From Castanea sativa (lineage: Eukaryota > Streptophyta > Magnoliopsida > Fagales > Fagaceae): a stretch of 64,000 nucleotides of DNA. The position numbers were made by a program, and so were the translations under genes. Positions 38,001 to 48,036 of the stretch are shown in pieces. The DNA is taken from NCBI RefSeq assembly GCF_040712315.1, contig NC_134023.1:70959889-71023888 (forward strand), in the 5' to 3' direction. Positions within the stretch are counted from its first letter, which is position 1; each line of letters begins with the position of its first letter. Below the pieces are notes generated by a model. That model ran no database searches, was not told where the DNA came from, and saw only the letters and a list, made by a program, of their open reading frames with translations.

Positions 38001-41000
38001 TTTACTTGCTGTGTAGATTCCAGTAGCATTGCATATGGCTAAAGACAGCAAAGGAAAAGCCAGTGAGTTGAAAAAAAGATTAAAAAGAGATGAGTACATG
38101 ACTTCCGCAGTTCGCGAGTGCTATGCTTCATTTAAAAAAATAATGAACTCTTTGGTTCTTGGAAAACGTGAAAAAGAGTGAGTTTGCGACTGACTGATAT
38201 ATATCTAATCAAAAGCTCAAGGAATATAATTTCATCTGTGCTGATGTATTGTACTATTTCTTTGATGGTTTGCTCTGTCCAGGATTATAAATGAAATTTT
38301 CTCAAAGGTTGACTATCATATAGAAAAAGAAGATTTGATAGAGGAATTGAATATGAGTGCCCTCCCTAGCCTCTACGAACAATTTATTACGCTTATTAAA
38401 TATTTGGTAATTGTTTTTCCTGATGACCTTCACATTTTTCTTGTGAACCAAAGTTAACAATAAATCATAACGGGATTCTAAATACTTACAACAGTTAGAG
38501 AATAAAAAGGAGGACAAGGATCAAGTCGTAATTGTCTTGCTCAACATGCTAGAAATTGTGACTAGAGACATACTGGAAGAAGAGGTTAACAGGTAAATTA
38601 TTTGGGTGCAACTATCCCTTTCAAGTAGATTAACGTGCTAATATTATTATTATCCATTAGTTATTTTTCTTATGTAGTTTGGCAGAGTCAAGTCATGGTG
38701 CCTACTATGGAAAAGATGAGGAGGGAATGAAACCCCTTGATCAACAATATCAATTTTTTGGTGAACTTGGATTTCCTGTAAAACAAGAAACAGAAGCTTG
38801 GAAGGAAACAGTAAGTTATATTTTTAGCGTTAGAAGTGTAGCTCAACACATGAAAGTTACCATGAGTGATTTTACCATTGAATACCAATACACAATCAGA
38901 AAATCAATGAGCTAGTCCTTGCCTACATAATTCCACCATTGCCTTCATCAATATATCAACCCTACTTTATATTCTTTGTTGGAATGAAGTTATACAGTTC
39001 TACTATTTTGCTTCATAACTCCATTTAACTTGGGGAAGTGTGCTTAGGGTTCATTAATCTACCCGAACATTCATGAATGCTATTTATATGTGGGTAATTA
39101 CACTAATTTCATAATATTACAATTTTACCCCTACTACAAACATACTCATAACAGCTCCAAATTAAATTTTTATTTGAAACAAAGATAACTAATAGATAAA
39201 TCCTTGTTATGTATAAAATGATATAATACATGTCGCAGCATTGCAAAAAAATATTAACTTTGTTCTTGTTCTCTTATTTGAGGTAATTAAGTGCATGTAA
39301 AATAAAAATATTGTAGAAACTAGAAAATTTTCTTTTAATTATCAACTTTGGCACTGCTTCCAAGTTCTGTTCTTGCATAACTCCATTATTGTCTAAACAG
39401 ATTAAAAGGCTTCATCTATTGCTTACCGTAAAGGAGTCTGCCATGGATGTGCCATCCAACTTGGAAGCTAGAAGGCGTATTTCTTTCTTCTCCAATTCAT
39501 TGTTTATGGACATGCCTTCTGCACCCAAAGTTCGAAATATGCTTTCTTTCTCGTAAGCTCTCGAAGCATTGAACTTTTCTGACAAAAAATATTGCAGTTT
39601 TCCTTGTATACATGAGCTGTAGCCCCTTGGGTTCATGAGTCAGAATCAATTCTTACTTTTAAGTCCAGATATGAAAACTGGTTTCACCTTTTTCTCTTTG
39701 TTTAAAATACTTCACTGTGAAAATTATCTATCTTTGAAAATAGGTTAAGACACAAAACAACAATGTCGGTTAGACGTCTAATGGAGAAATATAGTCTTGT
39801 AAGGATTTTCAAGAGGATATTGATAGGATCACAAGATAGGTTATGTGGTGGGTTTGGGAAAAGAAATGAGTACCTATTAAGTATATTAAGTTGATTAAGG
39901 ATATAAAGGAGTTGTAACTAGTGTGAGAATAAGTGGAGGAATCACAAGTGAGTTTCCTATCCCTATAGGTTCGCATCAAGGATCATCATTAAGTCCATAT
40001 CTCTTTGCACTTGTGATGGATGACCTCACTAAATCGACTCAAGAGGAAGTCCCTTGGTGAATGCTTTTTACAAATAATATAGTTTTTGTGGATGTAATTA
40101 TAAGTGGAGTTGATGCCACGTTAAAAATTTAGCAAGATGCTCTAGAATCTTAAGGCTTTCGATTAACTAGGACTAAAACAGAGTACATGGAATGGAAGCT
40201 TTATAAAAGTAGAAATATAGACGAAGGGGTGGTAAGACTTGATGACCAAGAGATGCTAAAGAGTGAGAGTTTTTGATATCTTGGATCAAGAATTCATATG
40301 GATGGAGAGATTGAAGAGGCTGTGAATCATAGTATAAGAGTAGGGCAAATGAAGTGGAGAAACACATCAAGAGTATCGTGTGATTGTATGATACCCATTA
40401 AGTTAAAGGGAAAATTTTATAACACTGCTATATGACCAGCTATGCTCTATGGTACTAAATATTGGGTTGTTGAGGAGCAACATATTCATAAAATGATCGT
40501 ATCTAAAGTGAGAATGTTAAATGGATAAGCGAAAATACACGGAAAAATATGATCCAAATTGAGAAAATCCACTTAAAGATAAAGGTAGTTCCTATTGATG
40601 AAAGATGAGAGAGAATTACTAGAGATGGTTTGGTCATGTTCAAAGAAGAGTGATTAGTACATTGGTAAAAAAGAGTGAGTTGGTCCAAGTTGAGGGAATT
40701 AAAAATGGTAGAGGAAGACCTAAATTAACATTAGCAGAAATAATAAAAAGGGACTTATCAATTAAGGAAGTAACAAAGAGTATGACTTTAAATAGAATAG
40801 AATGGAGGAAAGAAACTCGTGGCTAACCCTAACTAATCTATTGAGGATCCATAGCCAACCCCAAAAATTTGGGATTAAGGTTTGTTGTTGTTGTTTTAGC
40901 AGGTATCTCTTTCACAATAGATCTTATTTTCAGCATATAATACCTGACATTTGTTATTTCTTTTGTAGTGTCCTAACTCCTTACTATGTAGAGGATGTTC

Positions 41001-41312
41001 TTTTCTCCATAAATGACCTAGAAAACCTAATTGAAGAAGATGGAGTTTCCATACTTTTTTATTTGCAAAAGATCTATCCAGGTTCTCCTCCTCCTCTTTT
41101 TGAACTACTTATTCTCTCTTTGACTATCATTTCCATTAGAAAAACTTATATGCTCTTCCATAAAATTGTCATTTCTACAGATGAATGGAAAAACTTTCTA
41201 GAACGTGTCAACTGTAAAAATGAAGATGAACTCAGGGAAAAGGAAGACCTGGAAGAACAACTGCGTTTATGGGCATCCTATAGAGGCCAGACATTGACCA
41301 GAACCGGTATAA

Positions 41313-41362
<50 letters not shown>

Positions 41363-42972
41363 GAAGATGCGTTCTTTTACCTTTATTTGATAATGACTAT
41401 TCTCTGCATGCATCATCACCCTACTCTCAACAAATAAGTTCGAGGCATGATGTATTACCGGAAAGCTTTGGAACTTCAGGCCTTTCTGGATATGGCAAAG
41501 GATGAAGGTGATTCTGGAAAGTTTGGTTGTAAACTTGTAATTTTATCATCTATTACATGGCGCACCATCTTATTATTATAAATGCTAATTGCTTTTATTC
41601 AGATCTAATGAAGGGCTACAAGGCTGCTGAATTAGAGAGTGTGATAAATTCAAAGGGTGAAAGGTCATTAAGGGCACAATATCAAGCAATTGCGGATTTG
41701 AAATTCACATATGTGGTGTCATGCCATATGTATGGCACTGACAAACGGTCTGGTGATCCTCGTGCCAAAGACATTCTAAATCTAATGACAAGGTATGTCT
41801 CCCAAATTCAGTTCGTCTCATAATTTTGTTTCTCTAAGTGACTGTTAGTTATATATCCTACTTTTTCCTTCTCTCAGTTACCCATCTCTTCGGGTAGCTT
41901 ACATTGATGAAGTTGAAGCACCTCGTAAAGATAATTCCAAAAACACAGTTCAGAAGGTCTATTATTCAGCTCTTGTAAAGGCTGCCCCACCAACAAAGCA
42001 AATTGATTCTTCTGAGCCCGTTCAAAATTTGGACCAGGTACAAGTCTTATATTATCCTGGAAACTGGGTCAGATGACTCAACAAATTAAACACTGATGAT
42101 ACTTTTAGACAGACCTTGTGTCTTTCTGGCACAGCTTCCTATATTCACAAGTGATGCATATACTTGTGGTCTGGTTTTAAGAGATTTTGATGATTGACAG
42201 ATGATTAAACAAAAATTTAGACATTCTGGTTTTTATCCTTTCATTTTGCAGTTCTTAGAGTCGTAAAGATTTTATGATTGTTCATTTGAATCCAACCAAA
42301 GGCATGGTATGCCAAGCATTGTCATGTAACTTCTCCCAACTGGGTGTAATGCTTCACAAGTAATTGTTTGGATATTCTACTGCAGGTTATTTATCGGATA
42401 AAGCTTCCTGGGCCTGCGATATTGGGTGAGGGTAAGCCAGAAAATCAAAATCATGCCATTATTTTTACACGTGGGGAAGGCTTGCAAACAATAGATATGA
42501 ATCAGGTACCACAGGAAAACACATATGGTTTTTTTTGTATGTGGGTCTATGTATGTGTGCATACTTAGAAATTTTGGGGAAATAGTTTCTTAGGCAAAAG
42601 CCAGATTATTGAGTAAACTTTCAACAGGATAATTATATGGAAGAAGCCTTCAAAATGAGGAATTTGCTGCAAGAGTTTCTTAAAAAACATGGTGGCGTGA
42701 GACTTCCAACCATCCTTGGACTTCGGGAGCATATTTTCACTGGCAGGTACTTTTATTGGCATTGCTAATCTTAAAGCGTATTTTGTTTGTAGTGCTGCTG
42801 ATAAATAAGACTACATTTGTCTGATTTTTATGTGGTTCATCATGATTTTGTTGTTAGTGCAGTGTTTCATCTCTGGCATGGTTTATGTCAAATCAGGAGA
42901 ATAGTTTTGTAACTATTGGGCAGCGATTGTTAGCTAACCCTCTAAAGTAAGATCTCTCTCTCTCTCTCTCTC

Positions 42973-43036
<64 letters not shown>

Positions 43037-46000
43037 CACATACATAATGATGTGTGTATATGTACTTATAATATCTTCAAGTATAATGTTTCAAGAAAAT
43101 CTAAGTTTTGTTTCAACTGGCTTAGATAGTAAAGTCTCTCGCTTATGTATAAGAGGCATAGGACAAAATCTGGCCTACACCATAGTTATGGGGTTTAAGG
43201 GATGGAAGAGACCTACCTCTCATTTGAGTATCTTATAGGCCCAATGGGCCTCCAGTGGACCCCCAAAAAAATGGAAGTTTCATATTTGTGCAGCAATTGA
43301 GGTTCCAAAAAACTTCCATCTCTGTGCCGTTTGTGAGCTGAGCAGGGTTTTCTGATCCTATCTATTTGGTCAAGTTAATATTGGTAGGCATGAACTGCAA
43401 AATGAGTAATCAAGTGTAGATAGTAGATTTTCCAATGACCTATATTGTTATGGCATCAAAAATGAGAAAAATGTACATACTCAGGGGTGGAGCGAGGGGG
43501 AGTACAGGGGGCGCGGGGGGCAATCCCAAAATTTACTAAGAGGTTTACTTATTTGTCATATTACCTAGTGAGTTTGGTACCTCCAATCATATGCCTACAC
43601 CAAATAACAAGATTATGAGGAAATAGAGCTCAAAGAGTAATAACTGTTTTGTGAGTTTCAAGGGGGGTTTTTTTTTTTTTTTGTCCTTTTATCAACTTGT
43701 TCCCTCCCCTTCACTTTGCTGGTCTCATCTTAATTTTTTTATTTCATTTATTTTTTTATCCTATTTGTATGGATTTGCTTTTACGTATTTTTTTTCATTG
43801 GTGAAATTATCTTTAGACTATTATTATTTTTATATGAAAACTTCATTAAATATAAAAGAAAAATAAAATCATTCATAATCTATCAATGTGTTTTAAAGCT
43901 CAAAATATATAAAAAAGAAAAAACAAACATAAAAAAATGAATAAGTAAAGAAGCACAAGTTTTAATTGAAAAGATTGAAAATGAATATTATTATTGCCTT
44001 TGAAGTGATAAAAATGATAAAAGAAAATAAATTTCTAATGCAATAATTTATTCTTCTTTTATTACCATAAGCAAAAAATGTAAAGATAATTATATAATAA
44101 ATTCTAGAGCTCAATATTGTTTTCATGTTAAACTATGAATTTTCAAGTGTTTATAAGTTCACAATTTCATTTTTAAGATGTTAAAATTTGTTCACTAAAA
44201 TATCATATTCATATGATTTGTACTTGAGTATCTAACTACTAAAATCTTTTATGAGAATCGTAAATGGGATTTTTAATTAAAAAAAAAACTATTCAAATGT
44301 AAATAAATCCCTAATAGAAAAATATAGTATAGCAAACATAGTAATGTTATTTTTTGTGTGCCCATGTGCATTGCTTAGGTAACAAAACCAATACAAGTGT
44401 ACCCGTTTTGATACCAATTGAAAGCTTGGATTTGTGTTAAAAACACAAGAGCTGTTTAGACCCCAAATTAAAAAATTACGGCTCGATTGATTTTACTTTA
44501 ACTTAAACTAAATGCAGAACAAGAGTAAATGAAGCGCAATAAGCCAATACTACTCTAGTGCATAAACATGAACAACAAAAATTAAAAGTAAAACACAAGA
44601 GTAAGGAAAGAGAGATGCAAACACAAGATAACATGCCGATATGTTATCGAAGAGGAAACCGAAGAACTCGGCGAAAAACCTCTCTACCGTCCTCCAAGCG
44701 GGAAATCAATCCACTAGAGAATAAAATTGAAGTACAAGAATAACAAAAGACCCTCCAAGCCTAGTCTACCCAATGCACTTGAGCCCTTAAAGCTCCTGTT
44801 ACCAACGGACTTCACGGAGTCATGTCTTCTCTAGCTTTCCGGATCCCGCAATACGCCTAATTGTATCCGCCAAGCCTCATTGGCTTCTTTTAGCAAATCT
44901 TCAAAGCTTCCCAAGCTCCAAAACACTCTCTACACTCTGAAAAGGTATGGGTTGTGTTTGGGTACAAATCTCCTTTCAAGGTATGGGAGAGGGAAGGAGA
45001 AGAGGCTAGGATGATTTCTCACTAAGGATTAGTAGCTCTCTCTTTAAAAAATGGGTGTGTGTTGTTGAAAACCTATTTAGTGTTTTTCTCTCTGAATGAC
45101 TTCCTTATACTTTTATGGGTAATGAGGGTATATATAATATGGATGAAGGGTAAGAAAGTCACACTTAAAAATCCTCCAAGCAGAGTTTCGCAGGTATCTC
45201 ACGGGAAGGCCTTACCCACAAGACACTCGCAAAATCCTCCATGCTGGCACGGCTCTTCAGTTTCTAGCATGTACTTCTCACATGGCTCTTTCGCGAGTTA
45301 GCTTCTAGCGAGACAGTCGCGAACTAAATACTAAACCCAATACAATAAAATCACATAAAATACAAGGAAAAAATTAAAGCAAATACAACACTTTTTGTCA
45401 TAGAATAAAGCCAACATAAAACATAGTTGTAAATCACAACTTTACATCCCTATGAAAATAAAAATAAAAAGTTGATACTACCCGGCTTTTCAAAGTTTGA
45501 ACCATTTCCTCTTAGTTGTGTTAAAATATTCAGTGGTGTTTGAAGATTCTGCACCCAAATCTTACCCCATGTCCTTTTGGGAGGGACAAGCTCCTACTAA
45601 TAGATGATTCCAAACTATGAAATGTAATGTTTGAAACTATACTATGGCCCGTTACCTTCTTAAGCTTGCATTCTTGTATGAAGCTATAATATCAATAAAG
45701 TTTCTCCACCCAAACTTTACATTTTTTTCCAGTTTCATTTTCCCCACTTGATGTGTCCTTTGGTTATTTAATGCTCAAGTCTGATGCACTGAATCCGTAA
45801 TTTTCTGCTGCTCATTCAGAGTTCGATTCCACTATGGTCATCCGGATGTGTTTGATAGACTGTTCCACCTTCCTAGAGGGGGTGTCAGCAAAGCTTCCAA
45901 AGTCATCAATTTAAGCGAGGACATATTTGCTGGTATTGTCTATCTAGAGAGCTTGTTTCGTATAGACTAAATGAGTATGTGAGTTTAGACTGGCCCATTT

Positions 46001-48036
46001 GTTTACATCTCTCCATGGTATGCAGGTTTCAATTCTACATTACGCGAAGGCAATATTACTCATCATGAATATATACAAGTTGGTAAGGGGAGGGATGTCG
46101 GCCTTCAACAGATCTCAATGTTTGAGGCCAAGATAGCTAATGGGAATGGTGAGCAGACATTGAGCCGTGACATATATCGGCTTGGTCACAGATTTGATTT
46201 CTTCCGAATGTTGTCATGTTATTTCACTACCGTTGGTTTCTATTTCAGTACCTTGGTATGTATGAAATATAACTTATTTTCCTATATATATTGCATGGTC
46301 CCATATAGTTATGTGAATCATTACTCTATATCTGGTTTTGACAGCTGACTGTGCTCACAGTCTATGCGTTTCTCTATGGCCGCCTTTATCTTGCTCTCAG
46401 TGGACTTGAAGAAGGGCTGAGCACTTATCCTGCTATTCGAGACAATAAGCCTCTTCAAGTAGCTCTAGCTTCTCAATCTATTGTGCAAATTGGACTTCTG
46501 ATGTCCTTGCCTATGATGATGGAAATTGGTTTAGAAAAAGGCTTCCGTACTGCATTAACTGATTTCATATTAATGCAATTACAGTTGGCCCCTGTCTTCT
46601 TCACATTTTCTTTGGGAACGAAGACTCACTATTATGGAAGGACATTGCTTCATGGGGGTGCACGATACAGAGGTACAGGTCGAGGTTTTGTAGTGGTCCA
46701 TGCTAAGTTTGCTGAGAATTACAGGCAATATTCTCGCAGCCATTTTGTTAAGGGCATTGAATTGATGATTCTGCTTATTGTGTACCAAATATTTGGCCAA
46801 TCATATGGACGCGGAGTTTCATATGTCTTGATCACTTTTTCAATATGGTTCATGGTGGGGGCATGGCTTTTTGCTCCTTTCCTCTTCAATCCATCAGGCT
46901 TTGAGTGGCAAAAGATTGTTGATGACTGGACAGATTGGAATAAATGGATAAGCAACCGTGGAGGGATAGGTGTACTTCCAGAAAAAAGTTGGGAATCTTG
47001 GTGGGAAAAGGAACATGATCATCTCCGATATGCTGGGAAGCGTGGTATTATTGTTGAGATATTGTTATCATTGCGCTTTTTCATCTATCAATATGGGCTT
47101 GTATATCATTTGAACATTACAAAGACCAAAAGCTTTCTGGTATATGCTGTGTTTTTCTTCAACATTAAGAAATGTTAATAAACTGGGTGGCTACAATAAT
47201 TCTAAGTAATTTGATCTGGATAACAGGTTTATGGAGTTTCATGGATTGTGATCGTTGTAGTATTGTTGTTGATGAAGGTATGTAGCAAAAGCCTTCAGAC
47301 TCATTATTTTCTCTTGTTTGAGAATAATCTCAAAGGAAACTCTATCCCTTGATATCACATCCTGACAGCAACAAGTTTTTAATTAAATTATATCATAATA
47401 TTTTTATTGAATCTTTTGCAGATTGTGTCAGTTGGAAGGCGACGATTAAGTGCAAACTTCCAGCTTGTGTTTCGATTGATCAAGGGTCTAATTGCCCTGA
47501 CATTCCTTGCTGTTTTCATTACCTTAATAGCAGTTCCTCATATGACGCTTCGGGACATCATAGTGTGCATTCTTGCTTTCATGCCAACGGGATGGGGATT
47601 GCTCCAGGTCAGTAAAACATCTTACTATCATAGTAGTCCTTCCATATTTTATTTAATTTACTCTCTTTTGGTCTTTACCTTCCATTTTTTCCAAGGTCTA
47701 TGCAGATGTGGGCTTCATTGTTGTTATTTGTATTTATCAAACCTAATATTTGCTTCTTTTCTTCCTGCTTTTTCTTTATTATTTTAGATTGCACAAGCTA
47801 GTAAGCCACTGATTGAACATAGTGGATTTTGGGGATCAATAAAGGCGCTTGCTCGTGGATATGAAATAATCATGGGCTTGCTTCTGTTCACCCCAGTTGC
47901 ATTCTTGGCTTGGTTTCCATTTGTGTCCGAATTCCAAACACGAATGCTTTTCAATCAAGCATTCAGCAGAGGTTTACAGATTTCCCGTATTCTTGGTGGA
48001 AAGAAAAAGGAGCGCTCTGCCAACAACAAAGAGTAA
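15036..48036 (+). CDS. CALS3: Callose synthase (1,3-beta-glucan synthase), CalS3-like
   Basis: Membrane enzyme making callose, the beta-1,3-glucan of cell plates, plasmodesmata, sieve plates and wounded walls, from UDP-glucose (EC 2.4.1.34 family, GT48). The 42 exons encode 1948 residues, close to the usual 1950. The N-terminal region (1-330) begins [15 protein letters not shown] and contains [20 protein letters not shown]. The FKS1-type conserved block around 340-400 has [21 protein letters not shown] first membrane cluster falls at about 480-750. A large cytoplasmic loop follows, with the glucan synthase domain (PF02364) from about residue 1060: [69 protein letters not shown], then a second membrane cluster to the end ([17 protein letters not shown]). 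The first ATG fits the family start. Assignment to CalS3 rather than CalS1/2 rests on C-terminal similarity from memory; a tree is needed. Confidence 0.93.
16300..17420 (-). mobile_element. Decayed L1-type LINE fragment in callose synthase intron 2
   Basis: The minus strand at about 17190-16960 reads [20 protein letters not shown] and then, after frame changes, [18 protein letters not shown], which is the zf-RVT-side end of plant LINE ORF2. Further left, about 16560-16340, the minus strand resembles the next part (ESCSHL-type text, HFTKQVW, TILTKCS). It is antisense to the host gene and broken by stops and frameshifts. Confidence 0.55.
20816..23410. other. Intron 12, part before the copia element
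   Basis: Intronic sequence without a supported gene. The segment 22733-23090 looks like an LTR or TRIM remnant: a TATA-like ctataaataagcaaggttgc near 22920 followed by a leader-like stretch. Termini and a target duplication were not resolved. Confidence 0.4.
23411..23522 (+). repeat. 5' LTR of the intron 12 copia element
   Basis: 112 bp beginning TGTTATGAGTAATAGG and ending AAACAACA. It is preceded by the target duplication gtatt and followed directly by the primer-binding site. Confidence 0.9.
24116..28848 (+). pseudogene. Copia gag-pol polyprotein, broken
   Basis: Gag starts at 24116 ([13 protein letters not shown], then [20 protein letters not shown]) and is soon frameshifted; a CCHC-like [14 protein letters not shown] motif lies near 24930. 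Protease ([11 protein letters not shown]) is near 25190. Integrase follows (HSDIWGP near 25720; RSDNACEYF near 26540; [14 protein letters not shown] near 26620). Reverse transcriptase has [22 protein letters not shown] and [11 protein letters not shown] (27900). RNase H has YTDADWA (28385). The terminal TGA is at 28846-28848. Frameshifts and stops occur throughout, and a 621-bp element splits integrase. It is not functional as read. Confidence 0.85.
25815..26435. mobile_element. Non-autonomous hAT-like element nested in copia integrase
   Basis: 621 bp with terminal inverted repeats (left ctatgaagcacgggtgcgg; right end reverse-complemented ctataaagcactggtgcg) flanked by the 8-bp duplication cctatctt (25807-25814 and 26436-26443). 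The first 120 bp are strongly GC-rich with many CpG sites, unlike the surrounding sequence; the middle is AT-rich. There is no transposase. An 8-bp duplication is the hAT signature. Confidence 0.8.
28856..28967 (+). repeat. 3' LTR of the intron 12 copia element
   Basis: 112 bp, four substitutions from the 5' LTR. It is preceded by a purine tract and followed by gtatt at 28968-28972. Confidence 0.9.
29037..29067. repeat. (TG)n microsatellite
   Basis: A run of about 15 TG units, about 70 bp downstream of the copia 3' end in intron 12. Confidence 0.9.
29648..33469. other. Intron 14, filled with diverged repeats
   Basis: No gene is seen. The stretches at 29930-30840 and 32190-33000 belong to repeat families with other copies in the window. 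For example, 32560-32640 (gatcaggaagcacttggttac) matches 36580-36640 in intron 20, and 30660-30770 matches 31180-31280. The 31540-31700 stretch resembles the LTR family at 44419. These look like old LTR-retroelement fragments. Confidence 0.5.
34362..34790. mobile_element. LTR- or TRIM-like fragment in intron 17
   Basis: The segment has a promoter-like tatataagcaacttg near 34545, then a leader-like part with four copies of a gtgctgactc motif within 34630-34720, the gaps differing in length. Termini are not resolved and no coding sequence is present. Confidence 0.4.
35440..36110 (+). mobile_element. Copia LTR end with primer-binding site in intron 20
   Basis: The LTR-like 3' part ends near 35742 and is followed by ttggtatcaaagc (about 35744-35756), the tRNA-Met complement used by copia elements. 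A downstream stretch to about 36110 carries no intact frame. The stretch gatataggcctaagagcaaa resembles the LTR fragment at 49380-49420. No second LTR or target duplication was found. Confidence 0.5.
36110..37060. repeat. Dispersed repeat in intron 20, related to 32190-33000
   Basis: Shared blocks with intron 14 include gaagatcaagaagcacttgg (36583), ttacaaaaccctaaggcgc and a cgtgactcactcac region. No gene is seen. Probably an old LTR or internal retroelement fragment. Confidence 0.5.
37089..37170 (+). mobile_element. tRNA-derived SINE-like sequence in intron 20
   Basis: A polymerase III A-box-like motif (tagcatagggg, about 37104-37114) lies about 33 bp upstream of a B-box-like motif (ggttcaaatcc, about 37147-37157). 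That is the internal promoter layout of a tRNA-derived SINE. It does not fold into a tRNA I can support. An AC dinucleotide run at about 37191-37212 follows. Confidence 0.5.
39743..40905 (+). mobile_element. RTE-type LINE remnant in intron 28
   Basis: Plus-strand text includes [66 protein letters not shown] and PAMLYGT, the reverse transcriptase and C-terminal region of plant RTE elements. The 3' end (ccccaaaaatttgggattaa followed by gtttgttgttgttgtttt) is the usual RTE tail. The 5' end is truncated or internally deleted (rrLMEKY text at 39780), and many stops are present. It has the same orientation as the host gene. Confidence 0.75.
41315..41360. repeat. (TC)23 microsatellite in intron 30
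   Basis: A perfect dinucleotide run beginning 9 bases after the exon 30 boundary, filling about a third of a 132-bp intron. Confidence 0.9.
42954..43030. repeat. Compound (CT)n-(TA)n microsatellite in intron 36
   Basis: A CT run (about 42954-42974) followed by a long TA run (about 42977-43030), starting a few bases after the exon 36 donor. Confidence 0.9.
43110..43270 (+). mobile_element. Possible degraded SINE in intron 36
   Basis: The stretch actggcttagatagtaaagt, then ctctcgc, aagaggcatagg and aaaatctggcctacacc, resembles plant Au-like SINEs. The B-box equivalent is degraded. It ends near an A-rich run at 43262. Confidence 0.35.
44419..45446 (-). mobile_element. LTR, probably the 5' LTR of a minus-strand element, intron 36
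   Basis: The 1028-bp segment runs from TGAAAGCTTGG to AACTTTACA and matches the solo LTR at 59610-60599. On its left, gataccaat is the complement of a tRNA-Met primer-binding site (ttggtatc), so on the minus strand this is a 5' LTR with internal sequence leftwards. A TATA-like motif (tatatataccctc on the minus strand) lies near 45130. No coding region or second LTR is seen. Confidence 0.55.

Larger units (their letters stand above)
15036..48036 (+). other. CALS3: Exon map of the callose synthase gene
   Basis: Coding exons, all GT-AG and phase-checked: 15036-15219, 15868-15968, 17695-17816, 17918-18011, 18202-18312, 18396-18512, 18595-18687, 18781-18872, 19079-19205, 20338-20475, 20564-20640, 20722-20815, 29313-29435, 29530-29647, 33470-33804, 33999-34051, 34146-34206, 34999-35080, 35159-35208, 35340-35426, 37373-37510, 37639-37733, 37854-37935, 38017-38177, 38283-38406, 38495-38592, 38678-38810, 39401-39552, 40969-41081, 41181-41306, 41439-41507, 41603-41792, 41878-42037, 42386-42505, 42628-42746, 42863-42946, 45820-45932, 46026-46255, 46345-47139, 47227-47277, 47422-47607, 47788-48036 (stop TAA 48034-48036). 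The sum is 5847 bp. The longest introns are intron 12 (8.5 kb), intron 14 (3.8 kb) and intron 36 (2.9 kb); all three hold repeats. The largest exon, 39, encodes most of the second membrane cluster. Confidence 0.88.

Noticed and set aside
40802..41437. 211-codon frame spanning the RTE tail, exons 29-30 and introns
   Set aside because: It reads through introns 29 and 30, including the TC repeat; family alignment and splice sites support separate exons.
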